NCBI GenBank assembly: GCA_020975725.1
Contig: QXJR01000007.1
Span: forward strand, 248,001 to 312,000
Direction of reading: 5' to 3'
Origin: Picocystis sp. L7
Taxonomy: Eukaryota > Chlorophyta > Picocystophyceae > Picocystales > Picocystaceae
DNA: 64,000 nt
The stretch's first letter is position 1; the number at the start of each line of letters is the position of its first letter. This document shows positions 28,753-38,837 of this stretch, piece after piece. The notes under the pieces were generated by a model. It was not told the origin of the DNA, made no database searches, and was given only the letters and a program-made list of their open reading frames with translations. A program made the translations under genes and the position numbers.

Positions 28753-31170
28753 ATGGAGATGGCCGAACAAAGGGGGGCAGTGAAGGTGCACCGAAAGGGG
28801 GGCATTGACTTGGAGATGGCGCTGGAAGCGATCCGCTACCGCGATGGAGAATTGGCGCTCTTGGACCAACGCCTGCTGCCGCACGAGATGGTGTACACGA
28901 CAGTGAAAGGTGCAGAAGACGCCAAACAAGCCATTGCCACGATGGCGGTGCGTGGAGCGCCCGCCATCGCCATCACAGCGGCACTCGCCATGGCCGTGGA
29001 GCTCCGACAGGCGCAACACGAAGACGTCGAACGAACGGTGCAGCACGTGGAGGAAATGGCGAAAAAACTCGTGGAATCGAGACCTACGGCCGTCAACCTC
29101 GCCCATGCGTGCGATGCGCTCGTCCAAGAGGCCATTGAAGCTGCCGGAAAAGAAGGAGCCGACGGCCAAAGTGTCCGCCGACGCGTGTCGGCGCTCGCCG
29201 AAAAGATGCTTGCAGAAGACGTCGAGTGCAATCGCGAAATCGGCAAAGTGGGAGCAAAAGCCATTGCTGATTCGGCACAAGTGGCCGAGGCATGGACTGT
29301 GCTTACCCACTGCAACACGGGAAGTCTCGCCACCGCAGGCTACGGGACGGCTTTGGGAGTCATCCGAAGGCTTTACGAGGAAGGGAAGCTCAAGAATGCC
29401 GTGTGCACTGAAACGAGACCCTATGGTCAAGGGGCCAGGCTGACAGCATTCGAGCTGGTGCATGATGGGATACCAGCGACGCTGATTGCAGACTCCGCTG
29501 CTGCAGCTCTCATGAGCCAAGGGAAAGTACATGCAGTGGTGGTGGGAGCGGATAGAATAGCAGAAAATGGCGACACTGCGAACAAAATTGGGACGCTGTC
29601 CCTAGCAGTGATGGCAAAGTATTACAGTGTTCCGTTTTTTGTAGCTGCGCCTGTGTCTTCCATTGACACGAAGATGGCCAGCGGAAAAGAGATTACCATA
29701 GAAGAAAGGTCTCCAGAAGAACTGACACATTACAAAGGAGCCAGAGTTGTGGTGGAAAATATCAACGTTTGGAACCCAGCATTTGATGTCACGCCGTATG
29801 ACCTCATCAGCGGAATCATTACGGAAGTTGGACTGATTACCAAGCCGGATTCGTCCGGGGGGTTTAAAGTCCGGGATTTCTTGACTGCACACGGATTGTT
29901 TCTTCGTGAAAGCTCCCCATCTTTAGAGACAGCATGTGCTGCTTTAGACGAGGCTTCCCTGAAGGAGTATCTAAACAGCCATTCCAGCCTGGCGGCTCTG
30001 CTTGGAGGTAGTCCATCGGAATGGAATATTCGAGAGATTGGGGATGGAAACATCAATTTTATATTCGTGGTGAAAGGACCAACCGGCGGGCTAGTGGTGA
30101 AGCAGGGCTTACCATATGTCAGAAGCATGGGGGATTCATGGCCGCTATCATGCGACAGGCTCAGATATGAAGCGCACTGCCTTCGGCGTCACAGGGAATG
30201 CTGTCAAGAGCATGTTCCAGAGGTGCACTTGCTCGACGAAGCTCGGGGTTTGATTGTGATGCAGTATGTAGCCCCACCTCATATTGTGCTTAGGAAGGGA
30301 ATAACAGCGGGGAGGATATTCCCAAAGCTCGGGAGGCAGATGGGAAAGTACTTGGCAAACGTAGCGTTCAAGACAAGTCTCATCGGTAACCAAACTGAAG
30401 TTCACAGAGAGCAAGTGCTCTTCTACAATCGAAACATTCAAATGTTCAAGATCACTGAAGATCTTGTTTTCACTGAACCATACATGGAGGCGGAGCACAA
30501 CTGGTGGACCAGCCCACAGCTGGATGAAGAAGCTCTGTTCATGCGTACGGATCCTGAGTTGAAGTTAGCGATTTCGAATCTTAAAAGGAAGTTTTGCGAA
30601 CACACACAAGCATTGATCCATGGCGATCTTCATACAGGAAGCCTCATGGTAACCAAGGAGAGTGCATGGGTGATTGATGCAGAATTTGCAATGTACGGTC
30701 CCATTGGATTCGATGTAGGGGCTTTCCTTGGAAACTTGCTTCTGGGCTACTTTGCACAGGACGGCCACCGTTCGCTCGACAACGATCGAAGTTCTGCCAA
30801 GCACTGGCTCCTAAGTTGTGTATCAGAGACGTGGGCTTTCTTTGAGGAAGAGTTCAAGCGGTTGTGGGATGTTGAAGGAGCGAATGGTGACGCTTTCTCT
30901 CCGAAGTTATTTGCAGAAGATAGCTTGAAGAAAAGCGCTCAGCAGGTCTTTCTCCAAGAGATTCTTCAAGATGCGCTTGGTTTTGCGGGGGCCAAGATGG
31001 CTCGTCGCATTGTGGGCCTCGCCCACGTTGAAGATTTCAAAAGTATCGCTGATGCAGAAGTGAGGGCTCGCTGCGAGAAGAAAGCCCTCCGTTGCGCTTG
31101 GCAACTGCTGAAATTGCACCACAAGGTCACCAAGATGGAGGAGGTCTTAACCCTGGCAAAGTCTTGCTAG
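28753..31170 (+). CDS. Methylthioribose-1-P isomerase / methylthioribose kinase fusion (MtnA-MtnK)
   Basis: 805 aa, two consecutive steps of methionine salvage in one chain. Residues about 1-370 are MtnA (5-methylthioribose-1-phosphate isomerase): TMAVRGAPAIAI, LTHCNTGSLATAGYG (catalytic Cys), ETRPYGQGARLTAFE, GADRIAENGDTANKIGT (catalytic Asp) and NVWNPAFDVTPYDLI. After a short linker, about 400-805 are MtnK (5-methylthioribose kinase): IGDGNINFIF, LVVKQ lysine, HGDLHTGSLM catalytic loop (~622) and DAEFAMYGPIGFDVG. The kinase product is the isomerase substrate, so the fusion could channel the intermediate. The start is chosen at CCCATGG (28753). Intronless. Confidence 0.93.
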   Translation: MEMAEQRGAVKVHRKGGIDLEMALEAIRYRDGELALLDQRLLPHEMVYTTVKGAEDAKQAIATMAVRGAPAIAITAALAMAVELRQAQHEDVERTVQHVEEMAKKLVESRPTAVNLAHACDALVQEAIEAAGKEGADGQSVRRRVSALAEKMLAEDVECNREIGKVGAKAIADSAQVAEAWTVLTHCNTGSLATAGYGTALGVIRRLYEEGKLKNAVCTETRPYGQGARLTAFELVHDGIPATLIADSAAAALMSQGKVHAVVVGADRIAENGDTANKIGTLSLAVMAKYYSVPFFVAAPVSSIDTKMASGKEITIEERSPEELTHYKGARVVVENINVWNPAFDVTPYDLISGIITEVGLITKPDSSGGFKVRDFLTAHGLFLRESSPSLETACAALDEASLKEYLNSHSSLAALLGGSPSEWNIREIGDGNINFIFVVKGPTGGLVVKQGLPYVRSMGDSWPLSCDRLRYEAHCLRRHRECCQEHVPEVHLLDEARGLIVMQYVAPPHIVLRKGITAGRIFPKLGRQMGKYLANVAFKTSLIGNQTEVHREQVLFYNRNIQMFKITEDLVFTEPYMEAEHNWWTSPQLDEEALFMRTDPELKLAISNLKRKFCEHTQALIHGDLHTGSLMVTKESAWVIDAEFAMYGPIGFDVGAFLGNLLLGYFAQDGHRSLDNDRSSAKHWLLSCVSETWAFFEEEFKRLWDVEGANGDAFSPKLFAEDSLKKSAQQVFLQEILQDALGFAGAKMARRIVGLAHVEDFKSIADAEVRARCEKKALRCAWQLLKLHHKVTKMEEVLTLAKSC

Positions 31171-31396
31171 TTTCTTCCACGGTACGTGCTCATGCAAGCG
31201 AATTTCATTAACGGGACACATTCATTATTCGATTTTTGGTACGCGTCCCAGTGAACACAGCGTTGGGTCCGCTTTACTTTAAGATTGCTGTTACTCTCGC
31301 GGGCTGGCATACGTCGTTCCGATTGCGAGGGGCGATGTTTTCGAGCCGGCAATGTTCTCCTTCCTTCCCACCGCTCCCGTTCGTGGGATCATCGCC

Positions 31397-31759
31397 TCAC
31401 TCGAGGGTGGCAAGGATGCTCTTGTCCTCCACGAAGAAGAGTGGCTGTCCTTCGAACTCCACTTCCGTGCAGGAGAACTTGGCGAAGATGACTTTCTCTC
31501 CTGCTCCTGCGCCTTTCGCGTCGGGTCCAGCCGCAATCACTTCGCCGAACACCACTGCGGCGCTTTCGTCCTTGGCCGAGCCAGGCAGCACCAGACCCCC
31601 AGACGTCACACCCGTGCTTTCTTCCGGCTTCACGAGTAGGCGCGTGCCGAGCGGCGCCATCGCGGCCAGCTTCGCAGGTGCGGCGGCGGCGGAGGCACGC
31701 ACCTGGCGACGCGAAAACGGCGTCGCTCGAGACGTTCGGATCGTCGCACAGGCGTGCAT
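31397..31759 (-). CDS. Chaperonin 10 (CPN10/GroES), probably organellar
   Basis: 120 aa. An N-terminal ~33-residue Arg/Ser/Ala-rich presequence (MHACATIRTSRATPFSRRQ...) is followed by one GroES domain: APLGTRLLVKPEE, GGLVLPGSAKD, GEVIAAGP, GEKVIFAKFSCTEVEFEGQPLFFVEDKSILATLE. It caps the CPN60 folding chamber. The mobile-loop region TGVTSGGLVLP is intact. A single domain means it is the 10-kDa form, not the double-domain chloroplast CPN20. Plastid rather than mitochondrial targeting is inferred from presequence composition. Confidence 0.85.
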   Translation of the reverse strand: MHACATIRTSRATPFSRRQVRASAAAAPAKLAAMAPLGTRLLVKPEESTGVTSGGLVLPGSAKDESAAVVFGEVIAAGPDAKGAGAGEKVIFAKFSCTEVEFEGQPLFFVEDKSILATLE

Positions 31760-32283
31760 GGCGTGCTGGAGCGTCTCTTGGGTCCCGCAGAAGGGTCGAA
31801 TGCGGTCCAAAGCCTCGTCTATGCGCGTCACGAAGCGAGCAGAACACGTGAATGCGACGAAATGTCTCGCGTTCCAGCGTCGATCGTGCCCGTTTCGTCG
31901 ACTTCGATCCAAAATATCGATATCTATCGAGGTAGGATCGCAATCTGGGGGCGATGGGATCGAGATCTTTCCTCCTCGTGGAGAAGGGCGGGCTCCCTGG
32001 GTCGGTGAAAGGGACGAATGCCGGATAGAAAGGAGATGCGAAAGGGAAGGATCCGGGATCCAAAGGGGGTGACCGTACGGGTTCGTCCAACTGGGCCGAA
32101 CGTTCCAGACGGGATGGATGACCTCGACACGTCTTGGAAAGATCGCGAACACAGGTGGAGAGATCTCGGAGGGAGAAAGGAGAGGTCTGGCACGTGGACG
32201 TTGTGGGCTGGGGGTGGGCAGGTTCAGCAGAGGATCGGGCAGAGAAGAGGAGGCAAAATAACAGCAACAATAGCAAGTTCAGG
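31760..32283. promoter_or_regulatory. CPN10 upstream region with ATCGAT cluster
   Basis: 524 bp between CPN10 and the KH-domain gene. It holds ATATCGATATCTATCGA at 31914-31930, about 155-170 bp upstream of the CPN10 start, resembling motifs upstream of the LHC and HAD genes. No gene seen. Confidence 0.4.
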
Positions 32284-33222
32284 CTAGTGAGTGGATTGCA
32301 TCAGCGCCGTTATTTGCTGATCCATCAACCACTGGGCGAAGGCGCAACCTTCTGGGCTACCCGTTATGCGTATGGTTCGCTCCCTCGTGCTAGCTGACAT
32401 CTCTTCTCTCCTTGACACTGTGATCCTGGTGTTGGAAAGTTTCATGATCTCATGGAGATTTCTGCCTCCCTTTCCAAGCACTGCACCCACATACTGATCG
32501 CTGACCATGATGGTCGCTGACTTCTCTTGGGCATTGGGCTCGTCAGCACAGGAGACACTTTCCTCCACAGAAGAAATCCCTGATGGAAGACTTGCTGGCG
32601 TAGACCTTGCCCCGGGCCCAAGACTTGCATACAAGGGAAGATTGACGATACCATCATAGGTGAGCGAAAAATCTGTCTCAATGTAGTTCACGTCTTCAAG
32701 CAGGATGGAGGAGATCAGCGCAAGTGCCCGCAAAATTTCATTGACCTGTCCTGTGCAAGATACGACTCTCTCGTGTAAGCCAGGTACCATGTCCCTATGA
32801 GAAGAGACGGCGACTTTTGCTCCAGAATCCTCCGCAATAGCCTGGATCGTTCCTCCCTTTTCACCAATCAAACCACCACAGACCCTGTTCGGAACAACCA
32901 TTCGAAAGGTGATTGGGTCATCATCTACACTTTCTCGGTCATACGTTCGAATTCTTTGGAGGAGCAGGTGTACCGATGTCAAGAAAGCTCCGACTGTGCC
33001 AGATATGAGGAGCAACCGATCAGATGTGCCAGGAAAACATTGATTCGTGCGTGACATCCGTAGTCTAGCTCCGGACTGTAGTTGAAGCTCATTTATGGCG
33101 GCTCCGGCTTTTCCAATTACCGATCCTGCATCCATGCTTCGGATGAGCGCCTTCACGGTGATCTCTTCATTGCTGACGTCTTTCTCTCCAAAAATCGGTC
33201 GTTTGTAGGTCGGCTCCTCTTC
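32284..33222 (-). CDS. Triple KH-domain RNA-binding protein (PCBP/Nova-like), 5' end unresolved
   Basis: 312 residues are visible. There are three KH domains with GxxG loops: VIGKAGAAI, LIGEKGGTI and VLGKGGRNL. A ~60-residue Ser/Pro linker lies between KH2 and KH3, as in PCBP, Nova and plant PEPPER-like proteins that bind single-stranded C- or U-rich RNA. The first visible residues EEEPTYKRPIFGEKD follow a TAG that is plausibly the 3' splice site of an upstream intron (ACGCGTAG/GAAG, 33225/33222). A start exon must then lie further upstream, but I could not identify it. KH1 itself is complete. Confidence 0.8.
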   Translation of the reverse strand, partial: EEEPTYKRPIFGEKDVSNEEITVKALIRSMDAGSVIGKAGAAINELQLQSGARLRMSRTNQCFPGTSDRLLLISGTVGAFLTSVHLLLQRIRTYDRESVDDDPITFRMVVPNRVCGGLIGEKGGTIQAIAEDSGAKVAVSSHRDMVPGLHERVVSCTGQVNEILRALALISSILLEDVNYIETDFSLTYDGIVNLPLYASLGPGARSTPASLPSGISSVEESVSCADEPNAQEKSATIMVSDQYVGAVLGKGGRNLHEIMKLSNTRITVSRREEMSASTRERTIRITGSPEGCAFAQWLMDQQITALMQSTH

Positions 33223-34289
33223 CTACGCGTCCAATTGCAACACCCTCTTCATGTCAGTGATACGAAGGTCGTTTCGATTGGTACGTATTACGATGGCAGG
33301 ATCTTCGTGCACGCGAAGAAGCAGGCGTGCACTCGGACTCGCGAAAAGCACCTCGGGAAACTCACCAAAATTTCGGCTGCGCGAGTCGACAGATCCAAAT
33401 CTACGTCATGTCCATCGTATGGATCGAATATCATCGAGCAAACGGACAAGAAGGGCGACTCCTGTTCCGACGGTGGATCGATACGTTCAGCGTGGACGAG
33501 TGCGTCTGTATGACAGCAGGATGCGAGAAGGAAGAAGCGACGGCTGCGTCGGTCAGCAACGGGAAACGTACGACTCCCTCGTTTTCTGCATCCTTTTCGA
33601 GCCACACCCAGCGAAGTTCTTCCTGCAATCTCACCGCCGTTCACTGCAAGTGACTCTGTGAAGGTGCTTTCGGAGACGCAGAGTCTTTTGCAGTTGGCGG
33701 TCGCGAAGGCGGTGGACAGTTTTCGTCTTGAATACCCCCCTCCTTTGTCGATTCCCGTCCACGTGGCGTCTGGGTTTGAGGGGCGGTGACCGCCGACCCT
33801 CTCGCCAAAAGGGGGGCATTCGGGTTCACCGGTGCGTTTCCACCCTTCCATGGCCTGGTTGGTGGAGCTCTGGGACGACCACGCCTGGTTCATGCGAGGC
33901 ATGCACGACGGAACGAATGGACGGATGCTCGTAGGGAGGTGGGCTGGCTCACAGACCCACGAATATCCTATCCGATCTCCAGGTCCCGTCACCACCCTAC
34001 TCTCCCACCTCCTCCCGGCTCGAATGGTCGCGGTGTTCCCACGTCTCCTGGCTCGTCCTGCCCATGCCTTGCTCATCCGTTGTGCCTGGTCCTCAGGTCT
34101 TCCACCATCCAACCGTCGCACATGGTGGACCCTGCCACCTCCACCTCGAAACGACGGACCAAGCCCCCCCCTCGAGTTTTCGTCCGTTTTAACCGCCGCC
34201 CTCGACCCCCACGAATTAAGCGTCGAATTAACCGAATGGATCGGATCTGCTGGACGTGAGAGAGCAAAGCACGGACATCTCGAGCCAGG
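33223..34289. other. Intergenic / probable 5' exon region of the KH gene
   Basis: About 1.07 kb. It should hold the missing first exon(s) of the KH protein on the minus strand and the promoter of the 34290 gene. GAATTAAG/GAATTAACC motifs occur at 34213-34233. A 336-codon minus-strand frame (33288-34298) has no recognisable domain and runs over the start of the next gene. Confidence 0.4.
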
Positions 34290-35948
34290 ATGGCGCACGC
34301 TTCGTCGACGATGGCGCGGCCCACGAGGTGCCTGAAACGGTTCCCGAAGCGAGAAGGGAACCTAAGGTGCAACGAGAGACCCAAGGTGGAACGGAGGGTG
34401 CGCGTGACGGCCGTCCAACACTCGGAAACGTCGTCCGAGTTCGGGACCACGGCGAAAAAAGCGCTCTCCATCAACTTGGAACCGACCAAGTACGGAACGC
34501 TGGCCGAGATTGGTGCTGGACAGGAAGTGGCGAGGTGGTTCTTTCGAGTCGGAGGTGCAGCAGGCACGGTGGCCAAGTCGATCTCCGCGTACGACATGAC
34601 CATCTCCGACACCGTCTACGGTGCCTGCGACCGTTATGTCACGCAAGAGAGGCTCGAAGCCATGCTCGAGTACGAGTACCTGCAGTGCACGCTTCCCCTC
34701 AAAAACGCCAGGGGAGAAAACACCGCGTTCTTCAGCTTCGCCGACACCGTCGTGGCGAAGGCGTACGGGAGACAAAACGAATGCCACGGTTGGATGGGCC
34801 TCAAGTACCAGATTTCGCCTGGAAAGCCTCCCAGCCGCATCATGCTTCACGTGAGGATGATGGATCCCACAGCAGAGCAGCAACAGGAGGCGCTGGGAAT
34901 CTTGGGTGTCAATCTGCTGTACGGCGCGTTTAACCTATGGGACAGCCCTCAGGATCTGCTGCTTGGCCTCATGGATAACCTTTCCAGAGACAGCATCGAG
35001 ATCGACCTGATTCGATTCGACGGACCGGCATTCAAGGAAGTGGACGATCGCGTGATGGCACTGCGACTTGTAGAGTACAATTTTACGGAGGCATGCCTGT
35101 TCAATGCGGTGGGAGAAGTGGTGATCCCGTCCGACGTGATGAGGAAAAAGAATGTGTTGGTTCAACGCGGAAGGTTCAGACCTTTCACCAACATTCACAA
35201 CGATATGATCGTCGGGGCAGCATCACAATTTTTCTGTGGGGACGTGGATGAGAGCGACAGCTGCGTCTTGCGCGAGGATACCATAGTCCTCTTAGAAATG
35301 ACGACGAAGGACATGTACGAGAGCGGGGACATGCTGGACTGGACGTCCAAAAACGGGGTGAACGATCAAGAATTCCTCAAGCGTGCGGATGCCCTTCAAA
35401 GTCTTGGTCACACCATACTGATCAGCAATTTCACGAGGTATTGGGAGATAGCCAGTTTCCTGACTCGGTCTACGAAGGAGTCTATTGTGATCACTTTGGG
35501 CGTGCCAGCTGTGAAGGAGCTTTTCAAGGAGTACTACTACCAAGACATGGACGGGGGTATACTGGAAAATTTCGGGCGCCTTCTCAAGTTCGATTTGAAG
35601 CTGTACGTCTATCCAACTTTGGACGAACGTGGGAACTTGATCACGGCAGAGGACGTGAAAGTGGACCCTGAGGTGCAGCTCCTGTACGACTTTTTGTTCC
35701 AGAGGGGTTGCATTTTGCCCATCACGATGTACGATCCGGCCGTTCTTTCGAGCAGGTCTGCTTCACAGATCGTGTTGGATTCTATCCGCAACGGCACGGA
35801 GGATTGGGAGCGTTACGTTCCGGAGGCTGTGGCCAAGCAGATCAAGAAGGACCGCCTCCTGGGGTATCGTCCTCCCAAGTCCAAAGACAACGGCAACGGC
35901 AGCGGCACCTCCCCTGCCACACGTCCATCCGTGGTCCCACGTGCTTGA
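34290..35948 (+). CDS. Plastid-targeted conserved protein of cyanobacterial type
   Basis: 552 aa, single exon. The first ~40 residues are rich in Arg/Ser/Lys and look like a transit peptide. The body begins INLEPTKYGTLAEIGAGQEVARWFFRVGGAAGTVAKSISAYDM. I recall this sequence type from conserved hypothetical proteins of cyanobacteria, sometimes labelled nicotinate-nucleotide adenylyltransferase-like without proof. Other well-formed blocks are ISDTVYGACDRYV, LGILGVNLLYGAF, VQRGRFRPFTNIHNDMI and LISNFTRYWEIASFLTRST. No membrane segment. The last ~25 residues are low-complexity Asn/Gly/Ser/Pro. Function unknown; plastid (endosymbiotic) origin is inferred. Confidence 0.75.
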   Translation: MAHASSTMARPTRCLKRFPKREGNLRCNERPKVERRVRVTAVQHSETSSEFGTTAKKALSINLEPTKYGTLAEIGAGQEVARWFFRVGGAAGTVAKSISAYDMTISDTVYGACDRYVTQERLEAMLEYEYLQCTLPLKNARGENTAFFSFADTVVAKAYGRQNECHGWMGLKYQISPGKPPSRIMLHVRMMDPTAEQQQEALGILGVNLLYGAFNLWDSPQDLLLGLMDNLSRDSIEIDLIRFDGPAFKEVDDRVMALRLVEYNFTEACLFNAVGEVVIPSDVMRKKNVLVQRGRFRPFTNIHNDMIVGAASQFFCGDVDESDSCVLREDTIVLLEMTTKDMYESGDMLDWTSKNGVNDQEFLKRADALQSLGHTILISNFTRYWEIASFLTRSTKESIVITLGVPAVKELFKEYYYQDMDGGILENFGRLLKFDLKLYVYPTLDERGNLITAEDVKVDPEVQLLYDFLFQRGCILPITMYDPAVLSSRSASQIVLDSIRNGTEDWERYVPEAVAKQIKKDRLLGYRPPKSKDNGNGSGTSPATRPSVVPRA

Positions 35949-36489
35949 GCTTGCTGATCCATGCCAATAAACAGTTTCTTCGTTTGCTTCCACCGTGCCT
36001 TTGCGTCCTCACGTTCCGACACGGGCACCGAGTCCGTGGCTCTTGCGACCCCGAAACGCCACCTGGACGGGTCGGACTACGGTTTCGTTTGTGAAGTTCA
36101 CACCCAGGGTCGTGTGGTACGGGGATGGGAGGGACACGTCCCCTTGGTCCTCGAGGGTGCGCCGCCATGGTCACGTGGTGGATCCAGTCCGGGCTTCACG
36201 CCCTTCCAACCCAGCCGGACATCGGTTTTCCTCCACGTTCTTCCCCTTGCCGCGCCGTAAGACGCGGAGAAACCACCTCCACCAAGCCCAGGGAGAGAAA
36301 AAACTCCCTTGTCCGTTCCTTTCCCCCTCTCCCTGCAACGCCGAGGAAGGGGGGTGGGTTAACCCACGAGTTCACCCCACCCGGATCGAGGGGCCGTTGC
36401 GACGTGGAAGAGGGATTAACCCCAAAGTTAAGCAAAGGGGGGAAGGCAGGAAGCCTGGCAGTTACACGTGCATCGCGACGCGAGACGCC
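35949..36489. promoter_or_regulatory. Transaldolase upstream region with GTTAAC motifs
   Basis: 541 bp. GGGTTAACCC (36356-36365), GATTAACCC (36415-36423) and AGTTAAG (36426-36432) cluster 60-135 bp upstream of the transaldolase start. No gene seen. Confidence 0.35.
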
Positions 36490-37629
36490 ATGCATCACGT
36501 CGCACCGATGCGCTTCAGCAGCGCCAGAAGAGCGAGGGTGTGGGTCGAAAGAGGGAAGGGACGAGTCGGACAGGGAACGAAGAAGACCGCGTGCAAGGCA
36601 ACGGCGCTGCCGCAGTGCGACCTCGACAACATGCTGCTCCCGTGCTCGCTGGTCGCGGAAAACCAACTCGATGCACTGCGAAAGGTGTCGGTGGTGGTGG
36701 CGGACACCGGAGACATCGAACAAGTCAAGAAGTACAAGCCGGTGGATTGCACCACCAATCCAAGCCTCATGCTCAAGGCTGCCTCCATGCCCGAGTACGA
36801 ACACCTCCTGCGCTCGGTGCTCTCCACCCCCGAAAAGTACCTGCCAGAAGACAGGCCCATGAGCGGTGCCATCGACCTGCTCTCCGTCGAATTCGGGTCC
36901 GAACTTCTCAAGAGCGTACCTGGTAGGGTGTCCACCGAATGCGATGCGCATCTCAGCCACGACACGCAGAAGACCATCGACAAAGGTCGCAAGCTGATCG
37001 ATTTGTACGCGGCCAAAGGAATCGAGCCCTCTCGTGTCTACATCAAAATCGCTTCCACGTGGGAAGGGATCAAGGCATGTGAAGTGCTCGAGAAAGAGGG
37101 AATAAATTGCAACATGACACTTCTGTTTTCAATGGCGCAGGCCATGGCTTGTGCAGATGTGGGGGCAACTTTGATCTCTCCTTTTGTTGGTAGGATCCTG
37201 GACTGGCACAAGAAGGCATACAACAGGGAATACGAGCCCTGGGAAGATCCAGGAGTGCAGAGTGTGAAGCGGATCTACAAATATTACAAGCTGAATGGCT
37301 TCAAAACTATCGTGATGGCAGCATCCTTCAGGAATGTGGGGGAGATCAGGGAGATCTCTGGCTGTGACAACATTACCATCTCTCCAGCGCTCCTGAAGGA
37401 ACTTGAGGATTGCACGGATCCCTTGGAAGTAAAATTGTTGTCTGCCGATGCGGCCAACATACAGTGTGATCCAGAAATTCCTGCGTATACGGAGCTGGAC
37501 AGTAGTACGTTTCACGCAATGCACTCTGCAGACCAGATGGCGACGGACAAGTTAGCCGAAGGAATTGAAAGTTTCAGTAAGGACCAGGAGAAATTGGAGG
37601 CCCTTTTGCAGTCCATGAAAGCGGCGTAG
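36490..37629 (+). CDS. Transaldolase, probably plastid-targeted
   Basis: 379 aa. Enzyme of the non-oxidative pentose phosphate pathway; it moves a dihydroxyacetone unit between sedoheptulose-7-P and glyceraldehyde-3-P. The N-terminal ~40 residues (MHHVAPMRFSSARRARV...) are basic and Ser-rich, like an organelle presequence. Then VSVVVADTGDIEQVKKYKPVDCTTNPSLM, VSTECDAHLSHD, RVYIKIASTWEGI (Schiff-base Lys ~186), NMTLLFSMAQA and TIVMAASFRNVGEI give a complete classical TalB-type enzyme. TTGTAATAC follows the stop by ~7 bp, similar to a TGTAA-type polyadenylation signal. Confidence 0.93.
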   Translation: MHHVAPMRFSSARRARVWVERGKGRVGQGTKKTACKATALPQCDLDNMLLPCSLVAENQLDALRKVSVVVADTGDIEQVKKYKPVDCTTNPSLMLKAASMPEYEHLLRSVLSTPEKYLPEDRPMSGAIDLLSVEFGSELLKSVPGRVSTECDAHLSHDTQKTIDKGRKLIDLYAAKGIEPSRVYIKIASTWEGIKACEVLEKEGINCNMTLLFSMAQAMACADVGATLISPFVGRILDWHKKAYNREYEPWEDPGVQSVKRIYKYYKLNGFKTIVMAASFRNVGEIREISGCDNITISPALLKELEDCTDPLEVKLLSADAANIQCDPEIPAYTELDSSTFHAMHSADQMATDKLAEGIESFSKDQEKLEALLQSMKAA

Positions 37630-38837
37630 TTTGTAATACTTTAATTTTACTGCTTTTGTGCGTCAAGCAATGCCGTGTTCTCCATGCTTCGTCTCGATTG
37701 CGAAGAATGGAGCCTGGTTGGCACATGTTTCAGTACAGACCATGCCACCCCCTACTTGGTGTCTACGTACAATGTCCGCGAACATGGGCGTTTTGGTGCT
37801 GATCCCGAATTCTTACCAGTTTCTGATTTTTTGCCAAAATCAAGAGCCCCGTGCTGCTATCCTAGGAGTCATGAAGAATCGGCATGAATATACCTAAATA
37901 GTACGGGAAGAGCAACAGATCAGTTTGATTTTTCATTTACTTTCCCCCTTTGGAATCACGAAACAGCAGCCGGTCCTGAGTGAAAGTCGAACATGAATGC
38001 ACGTTGCTTACACAGCCAAGCTAGATGGCAACGTTGAACTTTCGAGACAGATCTTGCACAAAGGCAACAGCATGCTGGTGCATCCGCTGCCGTTTGCTTG
38101 TCACGTCAAATAGAGGGACATATCATGAGCGTGCGTGAATGGAATTTGTCATGTACTGTGAAGCATTCGAATTCCGGGATAGCAAGTTTCGACAGAGCAA
38201 ATAACTGTCAAACCTTGCGTTCACCTGCAATGCTCTTGCTAGACGCAGTCGGATTGTATTGGTGATGCTGTGGGTGCCTCTGCTGACTGCAAGCGTTGAA
38301 ATGAACCACGGCGGCTTTACGGTGCTTCCAACGAATCGTCAGGTCCCCAGAAGGCCGCTTGCCCAGCATAGCCGAACAGATTTGTCTGCTGTTCGTCTTC
38401 CATCCCTTTCCAAGCTGTGCGGGTCGTAAGGAACGCCTCGTTTTTGCATGGATTGCTTGTGTGTGTAAGTGGAACCCTTCCTACACCAGGACCAGCCTGC
38501 ACTAGTACCCGTCCATCACACATGTCGAACCCGGTGCCTTCCGATCTCACAACGCCCCGACTTGCATCACTTCCATACCTTTCAGGCTTGTTGTCATCCA
38601 TGTTGCCCCCTTGTACCAGGTGGGGTGTTGTTCCATCCGATCGTTGGATCTTCGGGGTCCAGCATGGGGCTTCGATCCCTGGGAGAAGGTTAAACGAAAT
38701 CGAATTAACTCGAAGGACCGCCATTCAGCTGCGGTTGCGCCGCCATTCGACGACGCGAAGCCGCCACCAACGCACTCGAAACGGGACCCACGAGGGTTTT
38801 CGAAGCGAGAAAAAGGGCAAAGAAGGATAGCACGAAG
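37630..38837. other. Intergenic, no gene recognised
   Basis: 1.2 kb of lower-GC DNA with only short frames. Near the right end GGTTAAAC (38688) and CGAATTAACTCG (38701-38712) lie about 130-150 bp upstream of the next gene. No tRNA-like T-arm was seen. Confidence 0.4.

Noticed and set aside
33222-33253. Start of the KH protein at ATGAAGAGGGTG with a 21-nt intron
   Set aside because: Joining at the available GT and TAG does not keep the reading frame of the KH domains.
33288-34298. 336-codon minus-strand frame as a separate gene
   Set aside because: No domain, odd composition, and it overlaps the start of the 34290 gene. Part of it may be the missing 5' exon region of the KH gene.
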